A DNA stretch of 64,000 nucleotides, taken from NCBI RefSeq assembly GCF_003258605.2, contig NZ_CP031264.1, positions 806,001-870,000 of the forward strand. Reading direction: 5' to 3'. This DNA comes from Peterkaempfera bronchialis (GTDB lineage: Bacteria; Actinomycetota; Actinomycetes; Streptomycetales; Streptomycetaceae). A program made the translations under genes and the position numbers. Positions within the stretch are counted from its first letter, which is position 1; every line of letters begins with the position of its first letter. Positions 7,964 through 16,827 of the stretch are shown here, in pieces. The notes under the pieces are model-generated. The model searched no databases. It was given only the letters and a program-made list of their open reading frames with translations, and was not told the DNA's origin.

Positions 7964-8023
7964 ACGAAGCTCCTGGTAGATGGGTTGTCAACCAAGATCA
8001 ACCTTCTCCGCCAGGAGCTTCGT
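7964..8023 (+). repeat. Inverted repeat that buries the transposase ribosome binding site
   Basis: ACGAAGCTCCTGG (7964-7976) pairs perfectly with CCAGGAGCTTCGT (8011-8023). The Shine-Dalgarno AGGAG (8013-8017) is inside the right arm, and the GTG start follows at once at 8024. A smaller repeat (GGTT, three bases, AACC at 7983-7993) lies in the loop. Read-through transcripts would fold and hide the start, a common way for insertion sequences to limit their own expression. Confidence 0.65.
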
Positions 8024-8788
8024 GTGCTTGTCTACCCGTCCGGGCTGGATCTGTCCACTTCCGCGCTGCGGCTGCTGGGAAGGGAACTGGCCGCCCGACG
8101 CCGCCGGATCGGGACCCGGTGGCGGCGGCTGACCTGCGGCCGGCAGGCGCTGATGGGCCTGGCCCACCTGCGCTGCGGCCACACCTTCACGCAACTCGCT
8201 GCCGGGTTCGGCGTCGGACTGGCCACCGCCCACCGCTACGTCACCGAGGCCGTCGAGGTCCTGGCCGAGCTCGCGCCCACCCTGGAGGAGGCGGTAGCCG
8301 TCGCCGCGACCAAGGCGTTCGTGATCCTGGACGGCACCCTGCCGCCCATCGACCGCGTCGCCGCCGACCGGCCCTCCTACTCCGGCAAGCACAAGCGCCA
8401 CGGCATGAACGTCCAGGTCCTCACCGACGCCTTCGGGAAGGTGATCTGGGTGTCACCGGCCCTGCCCGGCGCGGTACACGACATCAAGGCTGCCCGCACC
8501 CACGGCATCCTCGACGCGCTCAACACCGCGAGCATCCCGTGCTGGGCGGACAAGGCCTACCAGGGCGCAGGCCCGGCCGTTCGCGTCCCCTACCGAGGCC
8601 GGTGGGACAAGCTTTTCTCAGGTCAGAAGGCCGTCAACCGCGCTCACGCGAAGATCCGCGCGGTCGGCGAGCAGGCCATGGCCACCCTCAAGACCTGGCG
8701 CCTCCTGCGCAAGCTTCGCTGCAGCACCACCCGCATCACCAACATCGTCAAGGCCGTCCTGGCCCTGCAGCTCGCCACATCAGCGTGA
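8024..8788 (+). CDS. IS5-family DDE transposase
   Basis: The 254-residue protein starts at GTG 8024 with AGGAG six bases upstream. An N-terminal helix-turn-helix (LAHLRCGHTFTQLAAGFGVGLATAHRYV, split here by family convention) precedes a DDE_Tnp_4-type nuclease fold. Candidate acidic residues lie in FVILDGTL, GAVHDIKAAR and the C-terminal block with WADKAYQGAG and VNRAHAKIRAVGEQAMATLK. The C-terminus (KLRCSTTRITNIVKAVLALQ) is typical of Streptomyces IS112/IS1031-like elements. The frame is intact, so the element may still be active. Confidence 0.88.
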   Translation: MLVYPSGLDLSTSALRLLGRELAARRRRIGTRWRRLTCGRQALMGLAHLRCGHTFTQLAAGFGVGLATAHRYVTEAVEVLAELAPTLEEAVAVAATKAFVILDGTLPPIDRVAADRPSYSGKHKRHGMNVQVLTDAFGKVIWVSPALPGAVHDIKAARTHGILDALNTASIPCWADKAYQGAGPAVRVPYRGRWDKLFSGQKAVNRAHAKIRAVGEQAMATLKTWRLLRKLRCSTTRITNIVKAVLALQLATSA

Positions 8789-8936
8789 GATTGGAAAGCC
8801 CTCACTGGCGGATTCATCGAACGCCCAGGGGTCGTCCACTTTGAAGCCCTGGGCGATCACATCCGTTCCGTCCGTACCCCATACGGTCGGGCACGGGCCG
8901 GACTCACAGTTACTCGCCCACTTGGTCAGCCTCATG
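8789..8936 (-). pseudogene. Truncated, frameshifted small actinobacterial gene
   Basis: From ATG 8936 the frame reads MRLTKWASNCESGPCPTVWG, which resembles small Streptomyces proteins of unknown function with a Trp/Cys-rich start. It then leaves the expected frame at a run of five C (8877-8881); removing one C gives a plausible continuation, TDGTDVIAQGFKVDDPWAF. The 3' end is cut by the insertion sequence. It appears to be a casualty of the same rearrangement. Confidence 0.5.
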
Positions 8937-9113
8937 GGCTCCCCTTCCCTCGTGTTGCGTTCGATGCTGTCGGCCCGTCAACCGGCGCGCAAGAGGAATC
9001 AGTTGCAACAATGCGAAATCGGGAAAGCACGCATCGCGACTACCCACGTGGTCCGGAGGACCTCGGCGACGGCGGTGACGGCCACCGACCGCCGCCCGCC
9101 CCCGGCCCGTGGC

Positions 9114-10307
9114 TCAGCGGGTGGCGACGGCCATCAGCCGCTGCACGCCGCGGTACTGGCGCAGTGCCTCGGCGAAGGTGGTTGCGCCCTGGGTGACCTG
9201 GACGAAGGCCCGCCAGATCGGCGGCACCGTGGTCACCCCGGCGTGGAACACGGCGGGGCGCCGCTCGAACGCCGCCAGCAGCTGCTTGCCGGCCCGCATC
9301 TCCACGCCCAGCCCGGCCTTGATGGCGAAGGCGTAGTTGAGGGCCTGCCGCCGCACATCGACGCCGTCGGCCGCCTCGGCGACCCGTACCGCCCACTCAC
9401 CGGCCAACCGGCCGGAGCGCAGCGCGTAGGAGATGCCCTCCCGGGTCCATGGCTCCAGCAGCCCGGCCGCGTCGCCCGCCACCAGCACGCGGCCCCGGGA
9501 GAGCGGTGAGTCCTCGGCGCGGCAGCGCGTCAGATGCCCGGACTCCACGGCCGGGCGGAACCCGGCCAGGCCCAGCCGCCCGATGTAGTCGGACAGGTAC
9601 TGCTTGGTCCGCTCGCCCTGGCCTCGGGCGGCGATCACCCCGACGGTCAGCGAGCGGGACGCGGTCTTGGGGAAGACCCAGCCGTACGAGCCGGGCATCG
9701 GCCCCCAGTCGAGGTGGATGCGGCCCGCCCAGAACCGGGCGACCTCCTCGGGGACCGGGATCTCGGCCTCCAGGCCCAGGTCGATCTGGTCGAAGGAGAC
9801 CCCGACATGGCGGCCGATGCGGCCCGCGCTGCCGTCGGCGCCCACCACGGCGCGGGCCAGCAGGGTCCGCCCGTCGCCGGTGGCGAGCGCGACGGTACGG
9901 CGGTCGGGCACCCGGTCCCCGTGCTGCTCCACCCCCGTCACCGCGACGCCGGTCTCCAGCGCGGCACCGGCCTGCTGTGCGGCCTTGACCAGGCCGTGGT
10001 CGAACTCGTCGCGGTTGACCAGGCCGAACATCATCCGCCGGGAGCGGCGGGTGCGCTCCCAGCGGCCGTCCAGGGAGAAGGTGACGGCGTGCACCCGGTC
10101 CTGGAGCGGCAGCGCAAAGCCCGGCGGCAGCGCGTCGCGGGACGGGCCGATGATCCCTCCCCCGCAGGTCTTGTAGCGGGGGTGCTCGACCTTGTCGAGC
10201 AGCAGCACCTTGCGTCCCGCCATGGCGGCCGCGTACGCAGCAGAAGATCCGGCCGGCCCAGCGCCGACCACCACGACGTCCCAGACGTCCTCGGAGTTGT
10301 CCGTCAC
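9114..10307 (-). CDS. Geranylgeranyl reductase-family FAD oxidoreductase
   Basis: The 397-residue protein begins with a Rossmann FAD motif (VVVVGAGPAGSSAAYAAAMAG, residues 11-31) followed by LLLDKVEHPRYKTCGGGI, the Cys-containing motif of the geranylgeranyl reductase family. The second FAD motif is GRVLVAGDAAGLLEPWTREGI (about 275-295), and VVGADGSAGRIGR lies between. Family members reduce isoprenoid chains of quinones, archaeal lipids or chlorophyll, and some act on halogenated or aromatic substrates. In streptomycetes such enzymes sit near menaquinone and electron-transport genes; here there is no biosynthetic neighbour to fix the substrate. Confidence 0.88.
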   Translation of the reverse strand: MTDNSEDVWDVVVVGAGPAGSSAAYAAAMAGRKVLLLDKVEHPRYKTCGGGIIGPSRDALPPGFALPLQDRVHAVTFSLDGRWERTRRSRRMMFGLVNRDEFDHGLVKAAQQAGAALETGVAVTGVEQHGDRVPDRRTVALATGDGRTLLARAVVGADGSAGRIGRHVGVSFDQIDLGLEAEIPVPEEVARFWAGRIHLDWGPMPGSYGWVFPKTASRSLTVGVIAARGQGERTKQYLSDYIGRLGLAGFRPAVESGHLTRCRAEDSPLSRGRVLVAGDAAGLLEPWTREGISYALRSGRLAGEWAVRVAEAADGVDVRRQALNYAFAIKAGLGVEMRAGKQLLAAFERRPAVFHAGVTTVPPIWRAFVQVTQGATTFAEALRQYRGVQRLMAVATR

Positions 10308-10495
10308 GTTGCGCCATCCTATGCGGCGCGAGCGACCTGACGATCACCCGGCACCTGCGCGGCCGGTGGGATCGCCGGTCGGAACCCCGCTCTGCCGCCG
10401 CCGCACCCCGGCGCACAACGGCGTCCCCCTGCTTGGGCCGTCCGGGGGGCCGCCGCTGCGGATGCGGTGCCGTCCGCGCAGCGGGCCGGGGCGGG

Positions 10496-11431
10496 TCAGT
10501 CCTGGCGGGCGCTGCGGATGCGTGCCGCCGCCGCGTACAGCAGCAGACCTGCGGCGAGGCCGGTTCCGGCGCCGAAGCAGGCGGTGGGGACCAGGTCGGC
10601 GACGGAGTCGGTGGTGCCGTGCAGCGAGGTCCAGCGGGCCACTCGGTGGACGGCGCCCGCGATGCCCGCCGCTGTGACGAAGGCGGCCGTCCCGGCCCGC
10701 GCCCGGCCCGACAGCCGCGGCCGGCGGCGCTGACGGATGGCCGGACGGGCGGCCACGGCCACTCCGCCGGTGCCGGGCACGGCGGCAGGGGCGGGCTCCG
10801 GCTCCGGATCGGGTCCGGCCCCCGGTCCGGCCTCGGCCTCGGTCTCGGTCTCGGTCTCGGTCGAAGCAGCCTCCGAAGCGGCGGCCCTGCGCGTCGTACG
10901 GACCGCGTAGACGGCGAGCCAGACCAGCGCCACCGCCGAACTGCCGTACTGGAGCAGGTGGAAAAGCGGCTCCCCGGAGACCGTCCGGTTGAGCACCGGG
11001 AGCAGCCGCACCCCGGCCCGGTCGTGGTGGGTGAAGGCGTCCCAGCCCACATGGGTGGCGGCGCCGACCGCCGCCGAGAGGACGAACCAGCCCGCGTCCG
11101 CCGGGCGGAGGCCGCGCCGCCGAGGCGCCGTCAGGGTGTGGACGGCCGCCGCCCAGCGGTCGGGCAGCAGGGCGGTCAGCGGCTCGCGCAGCAGCCCGTG
11201 CCAGGCCGCCACCAGCGCGCCGGCGATGGCCACGTCCACGGTGGGGATCGCCCAGAGGCTGTGGGTGACCGTGCCGTACTCGAAGGTCCCTCGGATCAGC
11301 GAGTCGGCGAAGTACGGCACATCGGGCGCCATGGACCCGGCGACCAGCGCGGACGCGACCAGCGGGCCACGGGCGCGGCCACGCCGCAGCAAGGGCAGGA
11401 CGGCGGCCGGGTGGCTGAAGGTGAACGGCAT
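10496..11431 (-). CDS. DUF4184-family membrane protein
   Basis: The 311-residue protein starts at ATG 11431 (MPFTFSHPAAVLPL). FSHP, GSMAPDVPYF, THSLW and THVGWDAFTHHDRAG match DUF4184, a membrane family related to metal-dependent hydrolases. His and Asp residues occur in the conserved positions of a possible metal site. About five hydrophobic segments are visible. Between the domain and the last helices is an unusual Glu/Thr/Pro low-complexity stretch (about residues 193-225, TETETETEAEAG then PDPEPEPAPA). Function is unknown. Confidence 0.8.
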   Translation of the reverse strand: MPFTFSHPAAVLPLLRRGRARGPLVASALVAGSMAPDVPYFADSLIRGTFEYGTVTHSLWAIPTVDVAIAGALVAAWHGLLREPLTALLPDRWAAAVHTLTAPRRRGLRPADAGWFVLSAAVGAATHVGWDAFTHHDRAGVRLLPVLNRTVSGEPLFHLLQYGSSAVALVWLAVYAVRTTRRAAASEAASTETETETEAEAGPGAGPDPEPEPAPAAVPGTGGVAVAARPAIRQRRRPRLSGRARAGTAAFVTAAGIAGAVHRVARWTSLHGTTDSVADLVPTACFGAGTGLAAGLLLYAAAARIRSARQD

Positions 11432-11477
11432 TGCGCCATCCTGCCGGACCCTCCGGGCGGCGGCGAACGGGACCGGT

Positions 11478-12545
11478 TCAGCCGTCGACCACGGCCTCTG
11501 CGGCGCCCTCCCCCACCGGGACTCCGGCCTCCAGGGCGAGCACCTCGCCCAGTTCGCGGGCGCGGAGCGCCGCCGCCAGCCGCCGCGCCTTGCCGGGGGC
11601 CAGCAGCTGCTCCGCCTCCCGCAGGGTGACGAACCGCCAGGAGCGCAGTTCCTCGGCGGGCAGCCGCAGCCGCGCCTGCCCGGCGGCGTCGAGCCGGCCG
11701 CCGTCGTAGACCAGCCGCATGCCGCCGCGTCTGGGCCCGGTGTGGGGTTCCCAGTCGACCACCAGCAGCCGCAGCGTGCGGCGGTCCAGCCCGATGGAAA
11801 GCTCCTCGGCGGCCTCCCGCACCCCCGCCAGGGTGGGGGCCTCGCCGCGTTCCACCACTCCGCCGGGGAACTCCCAGCCCGGTTTGTAGACCGGGTCGAC
11901 CAGCAGGACCCGGTCCTGCTCGTCGAAGAGCAGCACGGCGGCGGCGACGGTGTCGGCGGCGGGGAGCGGAGTCTGCACGATGGGACGGTGGGCGGTGCCC
12001 TGCCGGACCAGGGCGGCGATGCGCTCGGCGACGGCGCGCGGGGTGAGCGCGGTGGTGTCGATGACGGCGGCGTCGGCGGTGAGCCAGGGCAGCGCCGCCC
12101 GGTAGTGCGGCAGGTGGTCCAGGGACCAGCGGCCGGCCTTCTCGCCGTGGTCGGGGTGTCCGGGGTCCGCCGCGCGGGCTGCGATGCGTGCCCGGAGGAT
12201 CGTTTCCCCGGCGTGCAGCAGCACATGGTGGACCGGGATGCGGCGGGCGGCGAGCGCGCCGAAGATCTCGTCCCGGTACTCCTGCCGCAGCAGCGTCATC
12301 GGGACCACCAGCGGTCCCTCCACCTCCGCCAGCAGCGCCGCCGCCACCTCGGGCACCAGCAGCCGCCACGACGGCAGGTCCTGGAAGTCGGAGACGCCCG
12401 CCAGACGGCGCTCCGGCAGCATCCTGGTCAGCCCCGACCCGACCAGTTCCGGGTCGTACAGCACACTGCCCGGCAGCAGTGCGGTGAGTTCCCGGCAGGC
12501 GCTGGTCTTGCCCGCGCCGAAGGCCCCATTGACCCAGACGATCAC
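11478..12545 (-). CDS. P-loop kinase fused to a NUDIX hydrolase
   Basis: From GTG 12545 (GGGGG five bases upstream) the protein has 355 residues. Residues 1-175 form a P-loop nucleotide-binding domain (VNGAFGAGKTSACREL) resembling small AAA/APE2256-type kinases. Residues about 195-350 form a NUDIX domain. The Nudix box GGVVERGEAPTLAGV-REAAEEL-SI keeps the catalytic REAAEEL core, with Ser where the consensus has Gly. The fusion suggests coupled nucleotide phosphorylation and hydrolysis or sanitation, but the substrate is unknown. The gene is separated by 46 bases from the downstream DUF4184 gene on the same strand and may be co-transcribed with it. Confidence 0.85.
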   Translation of the reverse strand: MIVWVNGAFGAGKTSACRELTALLPGSVLYDPELVGSGLTRMLPERRLAGVSDFQDLPSWRLLVPEVAAALLAEVEGPLVVPMTLLRQEYRDEIFGALAARRIPVHHVLLHAGETILRARIAARAADPGHPDHGEKAGRWSLDHLPHYRAALPWLTADAAVIDTTALTPRAVAERIAALVRQGTAHRPIVQTPLPAADTVAAAVLLFDEQDRVLLVDPVYKPGWEFPGGVVERGEAPTLAGVREAAEELSIGLDRRTLRLLVVDWEPHTGPRRGGMRLVYDGGRLDAAGQARLRLPAEELRSWRFVTLREAEQLLAPGKARRLAAALRARELGEVLALEAGVPVGEGAAEAVVDG

Positions 12546-12774
12546 ACAGCCCCCTGCTGTAGGCCCACCCGGCCCTCGGGCCCGCCCTGCGGGTGGCCCT
12601 GCCGGCTCCTCAGTCGACCGTGCCCGCAGGGGGCGGCCGGCGGTTCCAGGTACTCGGGAGCGGCAGTTGCACGCCGTCCCCTGTATTCCTACCCGCGCGC
12701 CCCCGCCCTCCACGCCTGCGCCGGCGCCCGAACTGACGGCAAGCCCGGGGCACCGGCCGTACGCCGGTCCCCGC

Positions 12775-13815
12775 TCAGTCGCGCGCCTCCCGGCCGCGCA
12801 GCCCCAGCGCCTCGATCGCGGCGGCAGCCGCGCCCACCAGGCCCGCGTCGGTGCCCAGTTGGGCGGCCCGCACCTCCAGGCCCCGGACGAAGGGCAGCGT
12901 CGCATACTGCGCCAGCCGCTCCCGCAGCGGCCCGAAGAGGACCTCGCCGGCCTGCGCGACCCCGCCGCCGATCACCGCCACATCGATCTCCACCAGCGTC
13001 GCGGTCGCCGCGATCCCGGCGGCCAGCGCCTGCGCTGCGCGGTCGTACGCGGCCAGCGCCACCGGGTCACCGGCCCGCGCGGAGACGGCGACGGCGGCAG
13101 CCGAGGAGTCGTCACCGGCGGGCTGCCAGCCGTCCCGCAGAGCGCGCCGGGCGATGGAGGTACCGCTGGCGATCACCTCCACGCAGCCTCGGCAGCCGCA
13201 GGGGCAGAGGTCGCCGTCGAGGTCCACGCTGATGTGGCCGATGTGACCGGCGTTGCCGGTGGGGCCGGGGTGCAGGGCGCCGCCCAGCACCAGCCCGCCG
13301 CCGACTCCGGTGGAGACGACCATGCAGAGCGCGTTGTCGTGGCCGCGCGCGGCGCCCTGCCAGTGCTCGGCGGCGGTCATCGCGACGCCGTCGCCGATCA
13401 GCAGCACCGGCAGTCCGGCTGCGGCCGGGTGGCGCCGTACCCGTTCGACCAGCGGGAAGTCGCGCCAGCCGGCGATATTGACCGGGCTGACGGTGCCGTG
13501 GACGGCGTCGACCGGTCCGGCGCTGCCGATCCCGACCCCGCGCACCCGCTGCCAGCCGGGCGCGGCCGACAACTCGTCCAGCACCTCGGTGACGGCCCGC
13601 ATCACCGTCTCGCCGGACTCGCGGGCGGGGGTGGGCCGCTGGGTGCGCGCGGTGAGGGCGCCCCGGAGGTCCACCAGAGCGCCGGCGATCTTCGTACCGC
13701 CGATGTCGAGGGCGGCCACCAGGTCTGCCGTACCGCCCCCGGCCCCGCCCTCGATCACTGCGGCACCGGCCGCGCCGCGAGGGTCCGGCCCGGTCCCGGT
13801 GCGATCCGTCTGCAT
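12775..13815 (-). CDS. ROK-family sugar kinase (glucokinase-like)
   Basis: The 346-residue protein has a variable 30-residue N-terminus, then the ATP phosphate loop AALDIGGTKIAGALVD, the middle motif STGVGGGLVLGG and the zinc motif CPCGCRGCVEVIASG. The substrate region GPTGNAGHIGHI contains the ExGH-like His pair, here with Asn in place of Glu. There is no DNA-binding domain, so it is an enzyme, not a repressor. It is divergent from a LacI regulator with a palindromic operator between them, so it probably belongs to a sugar regulon. Whether it acts on glucose or another hexose is open. Confidence 0.88.
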   Translation of the reverse strand: MQTDRTGTGPDPRGAAGAAVIEGGAGGGTADLVAALDIGGTKIAGALVDLRGALTARTQRPTPARESGETVMRAVTEVLDELSAAPGWQRVRGVGIGSAGPVDAVHGTVSPVNIAGWRDFPLVERVRRHPAAAGLPVLLIGDGVAMTAAEHWQGAARGHDNALCMVVSTGVGGGLVLGGALHPGPTGNAGHIGHISVDLDGDLCPCGCRGCVEVIASGTSIARRALRDGWQPAGDDSSAAAVAVSARAGDPVALAAYDRAAQALAAGIAATATLVEIDVAVIGGGVAQAGEVLFGPLRERLAQYATLPFVRGLEVRAAQLGTDAGLVGAAAAAIEALGLRGREARD

Positions 13816-13935
13816 CCGCTCACTTCCACTTCCTCGTCCACCGGGGTCCACCGGGTGGCGTCCCGGGCCTGGCCGTTCGGCCGCAGTCGGCTTTGCTGTC
13901 GGCCACTGTCGGCCGGTGTAATGTTCCGCATCACT

Positions 13936-13947
13936 GACAACGTTGTC
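13936..13947. promoter_or_regulatory. LacI-type palindromic operator
   Basis: GACAACGTTGTC is a perfect 12-bp palindrome with the central CG typical of LacI-family operators. It sits in the 234-bp region between the divergent sugar kinase and LacI regulator genes and probably controls both. Confidence 0.75.
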
Positions 13948-14049
13948 CAGTCCGTTGTCGCGTCCGTGGCGCGCGGACGGCCCGGATCCGTACCATCGAC
14001 GGGCCCCGTCGCCCACCCCCGCCCCCGACGGCCGTCCAGGAGGAGCCCA

Positions 14050-15120
14050 GTGCCGAGACAGTCGCAGGCAGCCCCGACCGCCGCCGACGGGCCACCCGTG
14101 CCCCCGGCGCAGCGGTACGGCCACCGGCCCACCATGAAGGATGTCGCCGCGCGGGCCGGGGTGGGGCTCAAGACGGTCTCCCGGGTGGTCAACGGCGAAC
14201 CCGGGGTCACCTCGGACACCGCCGAGCGGGTCCAGGCCGCGATCACCGCGCTGGGCTTCCGCCGCAACGACAGCGCCCGCATCCTGCGCAAGGGGCGCAC
14301 GGCGAGCGTCGGGCTGGTGCTGGAGGACATCGCGGACCCGTTCTACTCCTCGCTGAGCCGGGCGGTGGAGGAGGTCTCCCGGCTGCACGGTTCGCTGCTC
14401 TTCACCGGGTCCAGCGACGAGGACCCGGAGCGCGAGGAGCAGTTGGCGCTGGCCTTCTGCGCCCGCCGGGTGGACGGGCTGGTGATCGTCCCCGCCGCCG
14501 GGGCGGACCACCGCTACCTGGCACCCGAGGTACGGGCCGGGATCGCCACCGTCTTCATCGACCGGCCGCCGCTGGGGCTGAACGCCGACACGGTGCTCGC
14601 CGCCAATGCGGCCGGTGCCCGCGAGGGGACCGGCCATCTGATCCGGCAGGGGCACCGCCGGATCGCCTTCCTCGGCGACTCGCCGGACATCCACACCGCC
14701 GCCGAGCGGCTGCGCGGCTACCGCGAGGCGATGGCCGAGGCGGGGCTTCCGGTGGACCCCAACTGGGTCGCCATGGGCCCGACCACACCCGACCGGGTCG
14801 GCGCCGCGCTCACCGCCGCCCTGACCGGCCCGGCCCCGGCCACGGCGCTCTTCTGCGGCAACAACCGGGTCACCGTGGCCGCCGTGCGGCGGCTGCGCTC
14901 CCTGGACCGCTCGGTGGCGCTGATCGGCTTCGACGACCTGGAGTTCGCCGACCTGCTCTCCCCCGGCCTCACCGTGGTCGCCCAGGACCCCGCCGGCATG
15001 GGCCGCGCCGCCGCCCAGCTGCTCTTCGCCCGCCTCGGCGGCTACACCGGCCCGCCCCGCCGCGTCGAACTCCCGGCCCGCCTGATCATCCGGGGCTCCG
15101 GCGAGACCCCGCCCGCCTGA
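14050..15120 (+). CDS. LacI-family transcriptional regulator
   Basis: The GTG start at 14050 has GGAGG upstream at 14039-14043. A disordered 30-residue lead precedes the LacI helix-turn-helix (MKDVAARAGVGLKTVSRVVN) and hinge (RKGRTASVGLVLEDIADPFY). A periplasmic-binding-protein-like sensor domain of about 270 residues follows, ending VVAQDPAGMGRAAAQLLFARL. It most likely represses itself and the divergent ROK kinase through the palindrome at 13936-13947. The ligand is unknown. Length and motifs are normal for the family. Confidence 0.93.
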   Translation: MPRQSQAAPTAADGPPVPPAQRYGHRPTMKDVAARAGVGLKTVSRVVNGEPGVTSDTAERVQAAITALGFRRNDSARILRKGRTASVGLVLEDIADPFYSSLSRAVEEVSRLHGSLLFTGSSDEDPEREEQLALAFCARRVDGLVIVPAAGADHRYLAPEVRAGIATVFIDRPPLGLNADTVLAANAAGAREGTGHLIRQGHRRIAFLGDSPDIHTAAERLRGYREAMAEAGLPVDPNWVAMGPTTPDRVGAALTAALTGPAPATALFCGNNRVTVAAVRRLRSLDRSVALIGFDDLEFADLLSPGLTVVAQDPAGMGRAAAQLLFARLGGYTGPPRRVELPARLIIRGSGETPPA

Positions 15121-15259
15121 CGGCCCCGCGCGGGCCGCGCACCCCGTCGGGGCGGAAGGCAGCCGCCGGGGAGCAGCGGGGCCGGGCTCCCCGATCCACG
15201 CCGCAGTCGCGCGAGCGGGCCGGTGATGAGCCGAGGTCCAGGGCCCCGGGCCCGGGGTG

Positions 15260-16666
15260 TCAACTCTCGGTCAGCAACTGCTTCTTCAGGACCTTGCCCA
15301 TGGCGTTGCGCGGCAGCTCGTCCACCAGGACCACTCGGCGGGGCCGTTTGTGGACCGAGAGCCGGTCGGCGACGAAGGCCGACAGCTGGTCGCCGGTGAC
15401 CGCGCCGTCGGTGACCACATAGGCGACCACGGCCTGGCCCAGGTCGGTGTCGGGGGCGCCGACCACGGCGGCGTCCGACACGGCCGGGTGGTCGCGCAGG
15501 GCGGCCTCCACCTCGCCCGCGCCGATCTTGAACCCGCCGCTCTTGATGAGGTCCACCGAGGCGCGCCCGACGATGCGGTGGAAGCCGTCCGCGCCCACCA
15601 CCGCCACGTCGCCGGTGCGGAACCAGCCGTCGTCCGTCCAGGACTGCGCATCCGCGTCGGGGCGGCCCAGGTAGCCGTCGAAGAGGGTGGCCCCGCGCAC
15701 CTGGAGTTCGCCCACGCTCTCGCCGTCGTGCGGCAGGGGCGTGCCGTCCTCGCCGAGCAGCCGGGTCCGTACGCCCTCGACGGGGATGCCCACGCTGCCC
15801 GGGCGCCGCTCGCCGTCGGCCCGGGTGGAGACCGTGATCAGGGTCTCCGTCATGCCGTACCGCTCGATCGGCCGCTGCCCGGAGAGCGCCTGCAACCGCT
15901 CGAAGACCGGCACCGGCAGCGGGGCGCTGCCGGAGACCAGCAGCCGGGCACCGGCCAGGGAGCGGGCGGCGGCCTCGTCGGCGGCCACCCGCGACCAGAC
16001 GGTGGGTACGCCGAAGTAGAGGGTGCCGCCCGCCGCCGCATAGGCCGCAGGGGTGGGTCGGCCGGTGTGGACCAGGCGGCTTCCGGTGCGCAGTGCGCCC
16101 AGCACGCCGAGCACCAGCCCGTGCACATGGAACAGCGGCAGGCCGTGGACCAGGGTGTCCTCGGCGGTCCAGGCCCAGGCGGCGGCCAGCGCGTCCAGGT
16201 CGGCGGCGACCGCCCGCCGCGAAACGACGGCGCCTTTGGGGGCGCCGGTGGTGCCGGAGGTGTAGAGCACCAGGGCGGTGGCGCCGGGTTCGGGCTCGGG
16301 GTGGGTGGTGGCGGAGCGGGCCGCGGGGTCGACCGGTACGGCGGGGATGGTGACGCCGTCGGGTACCTGCTCGCCCGGTCCGACGGCGAGCAGCGCGGCG
16401 CCGGAGTCGCGCAGGATGTGGTCGCGCTCCTTGGGCCCGGCGTCGGGCGGCAGCGGGACCACCGGGACTCCGGCCAGCAGTCCGCCGACCACGGCGGTCA
16501 CGGTGGCGGCGGTGGGCCGGGCCAGGACGGCGACGGCGGACGCCCCGGCGAACCGGTCGGCGGCGGCGGTGGCCGCCGCCAGCAGTCGCTCCCGTGACAT
16601 CGCATGGCCGTCGATCCGCAGCGCGTCCGGGGCGTCTCCGTGTCCGCCGCGCAGTGCCGTGAGCAT
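15260..16666 (-). CDS. Acyl-CoA synthetase (MatB/fatty acyl-CoA ligase type)
   Basis: The 468-residue adenylate-forming ligase has all core motifs: [16 protein letters not shown] (ATP loop), [47 protein letters not shown] and the catalytic C-terminal Lys in GKVLKKQL. It is short for a long-chain ligase and resembles actinobacterial malonyl- or short-chain acyl-CoA synthetases. It activates a carboxylic acid with ATP and CoA. It follows etfBA on the same strand, after a hairpin, which fits fatty-acid breakdown feeding electrons to ETF. A GAGGAGGGG ribosome binding site precedes the ATG. Confidence 0.9.
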   Translation of the reverse strand: MLTALRGGHGDAPDALRIDGHAMSRERLLAAATAAADRFAGASAVAVLARPTAATVTAVVGGLLAGVPVVPLPPDAGPKERDHILRDSGAALLAVGPGEQVPDGVTIPAVPVDPAARSATTHPEPEPGATALVLYTSGTTGAPKGAVVSRRAVAADLDALAAAWAWTAEDTLVHGLPLFHVHGLVLGVLGALRTGSRLVHTGRPTPAAYAAAGGTLYFGVPTVWSRVAADEAAARSLAGARLLVSGSAPLPVPVFERLQALSGQRPIERYGMTETLITVSTRADGERRPGSVGIPVEGVRTRLLGEDGTPLPHDGESVGELQVRGATLFDGYLGRPDADAQSWTDDGWFRTGDVAVVGADGFHRIVGRASVDLIKSGGFKIGAGEVEAALRDHPAVSDAAVVGAPDTDLGQAVVAYVVTDGAVTGDQLSAFVADRLSVHKRPRRVVLVDELPRNAMGKVLKKQLLTES

Positions 16667-16772
16667 CCGCCCGTCCCCTCCTCGGTGCCGCTGTGTCAGG
16701 TATGGCTGCTGAGCGTGGTGTACCGCCCCCGACCCTATGCCCAGGGACGCCCGGGGCGGGGGCCGACGGGTG

Positions 16773-16804
16773 CGGGCCCCGGCCGTGGTGGCGGCCGGGG
16801 CCCG
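16773..16804 (-). terminator. Hairpin terminator after etfA
   Basis: A 12-bp perfect stem (CGGGCCCCGGCC against GGCCGGGGCCCG) with an 8-base loop lies directly downstream of etfA and upstream of the acyl-CoA synthetase gene. It probably ends or attenuates the etfBA transcript. Confidence 0.7.
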
Positions 16805-16827
16805 GAGTGGCTGTACGGAAGCCGGGG

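Larger units (their letters stand above)
7964..8807 (+). mobile_element. IS5-type insertion sequence (approximate limits)
   Basis: The element holds one transposase gene, preceded by a 13-bp inverted repeat and followed about 20 bases later by a switch into an unrelated broken gene. Matching terminal inverted repeats and a target duplication were not found by eye, so the limits are approximate. The two flanks belong to different broken genes, which implies deletion or rearrangement beside the element rather than a clean insertion. Confidence 0.6.

Noticed and set aside
15121-15259. GC-rich short stems between the convergent LacI and acyl-CoA synthetase genes
   Set aside because: No long stem with a defined loop could be drawn, so a terminator is not claimed.
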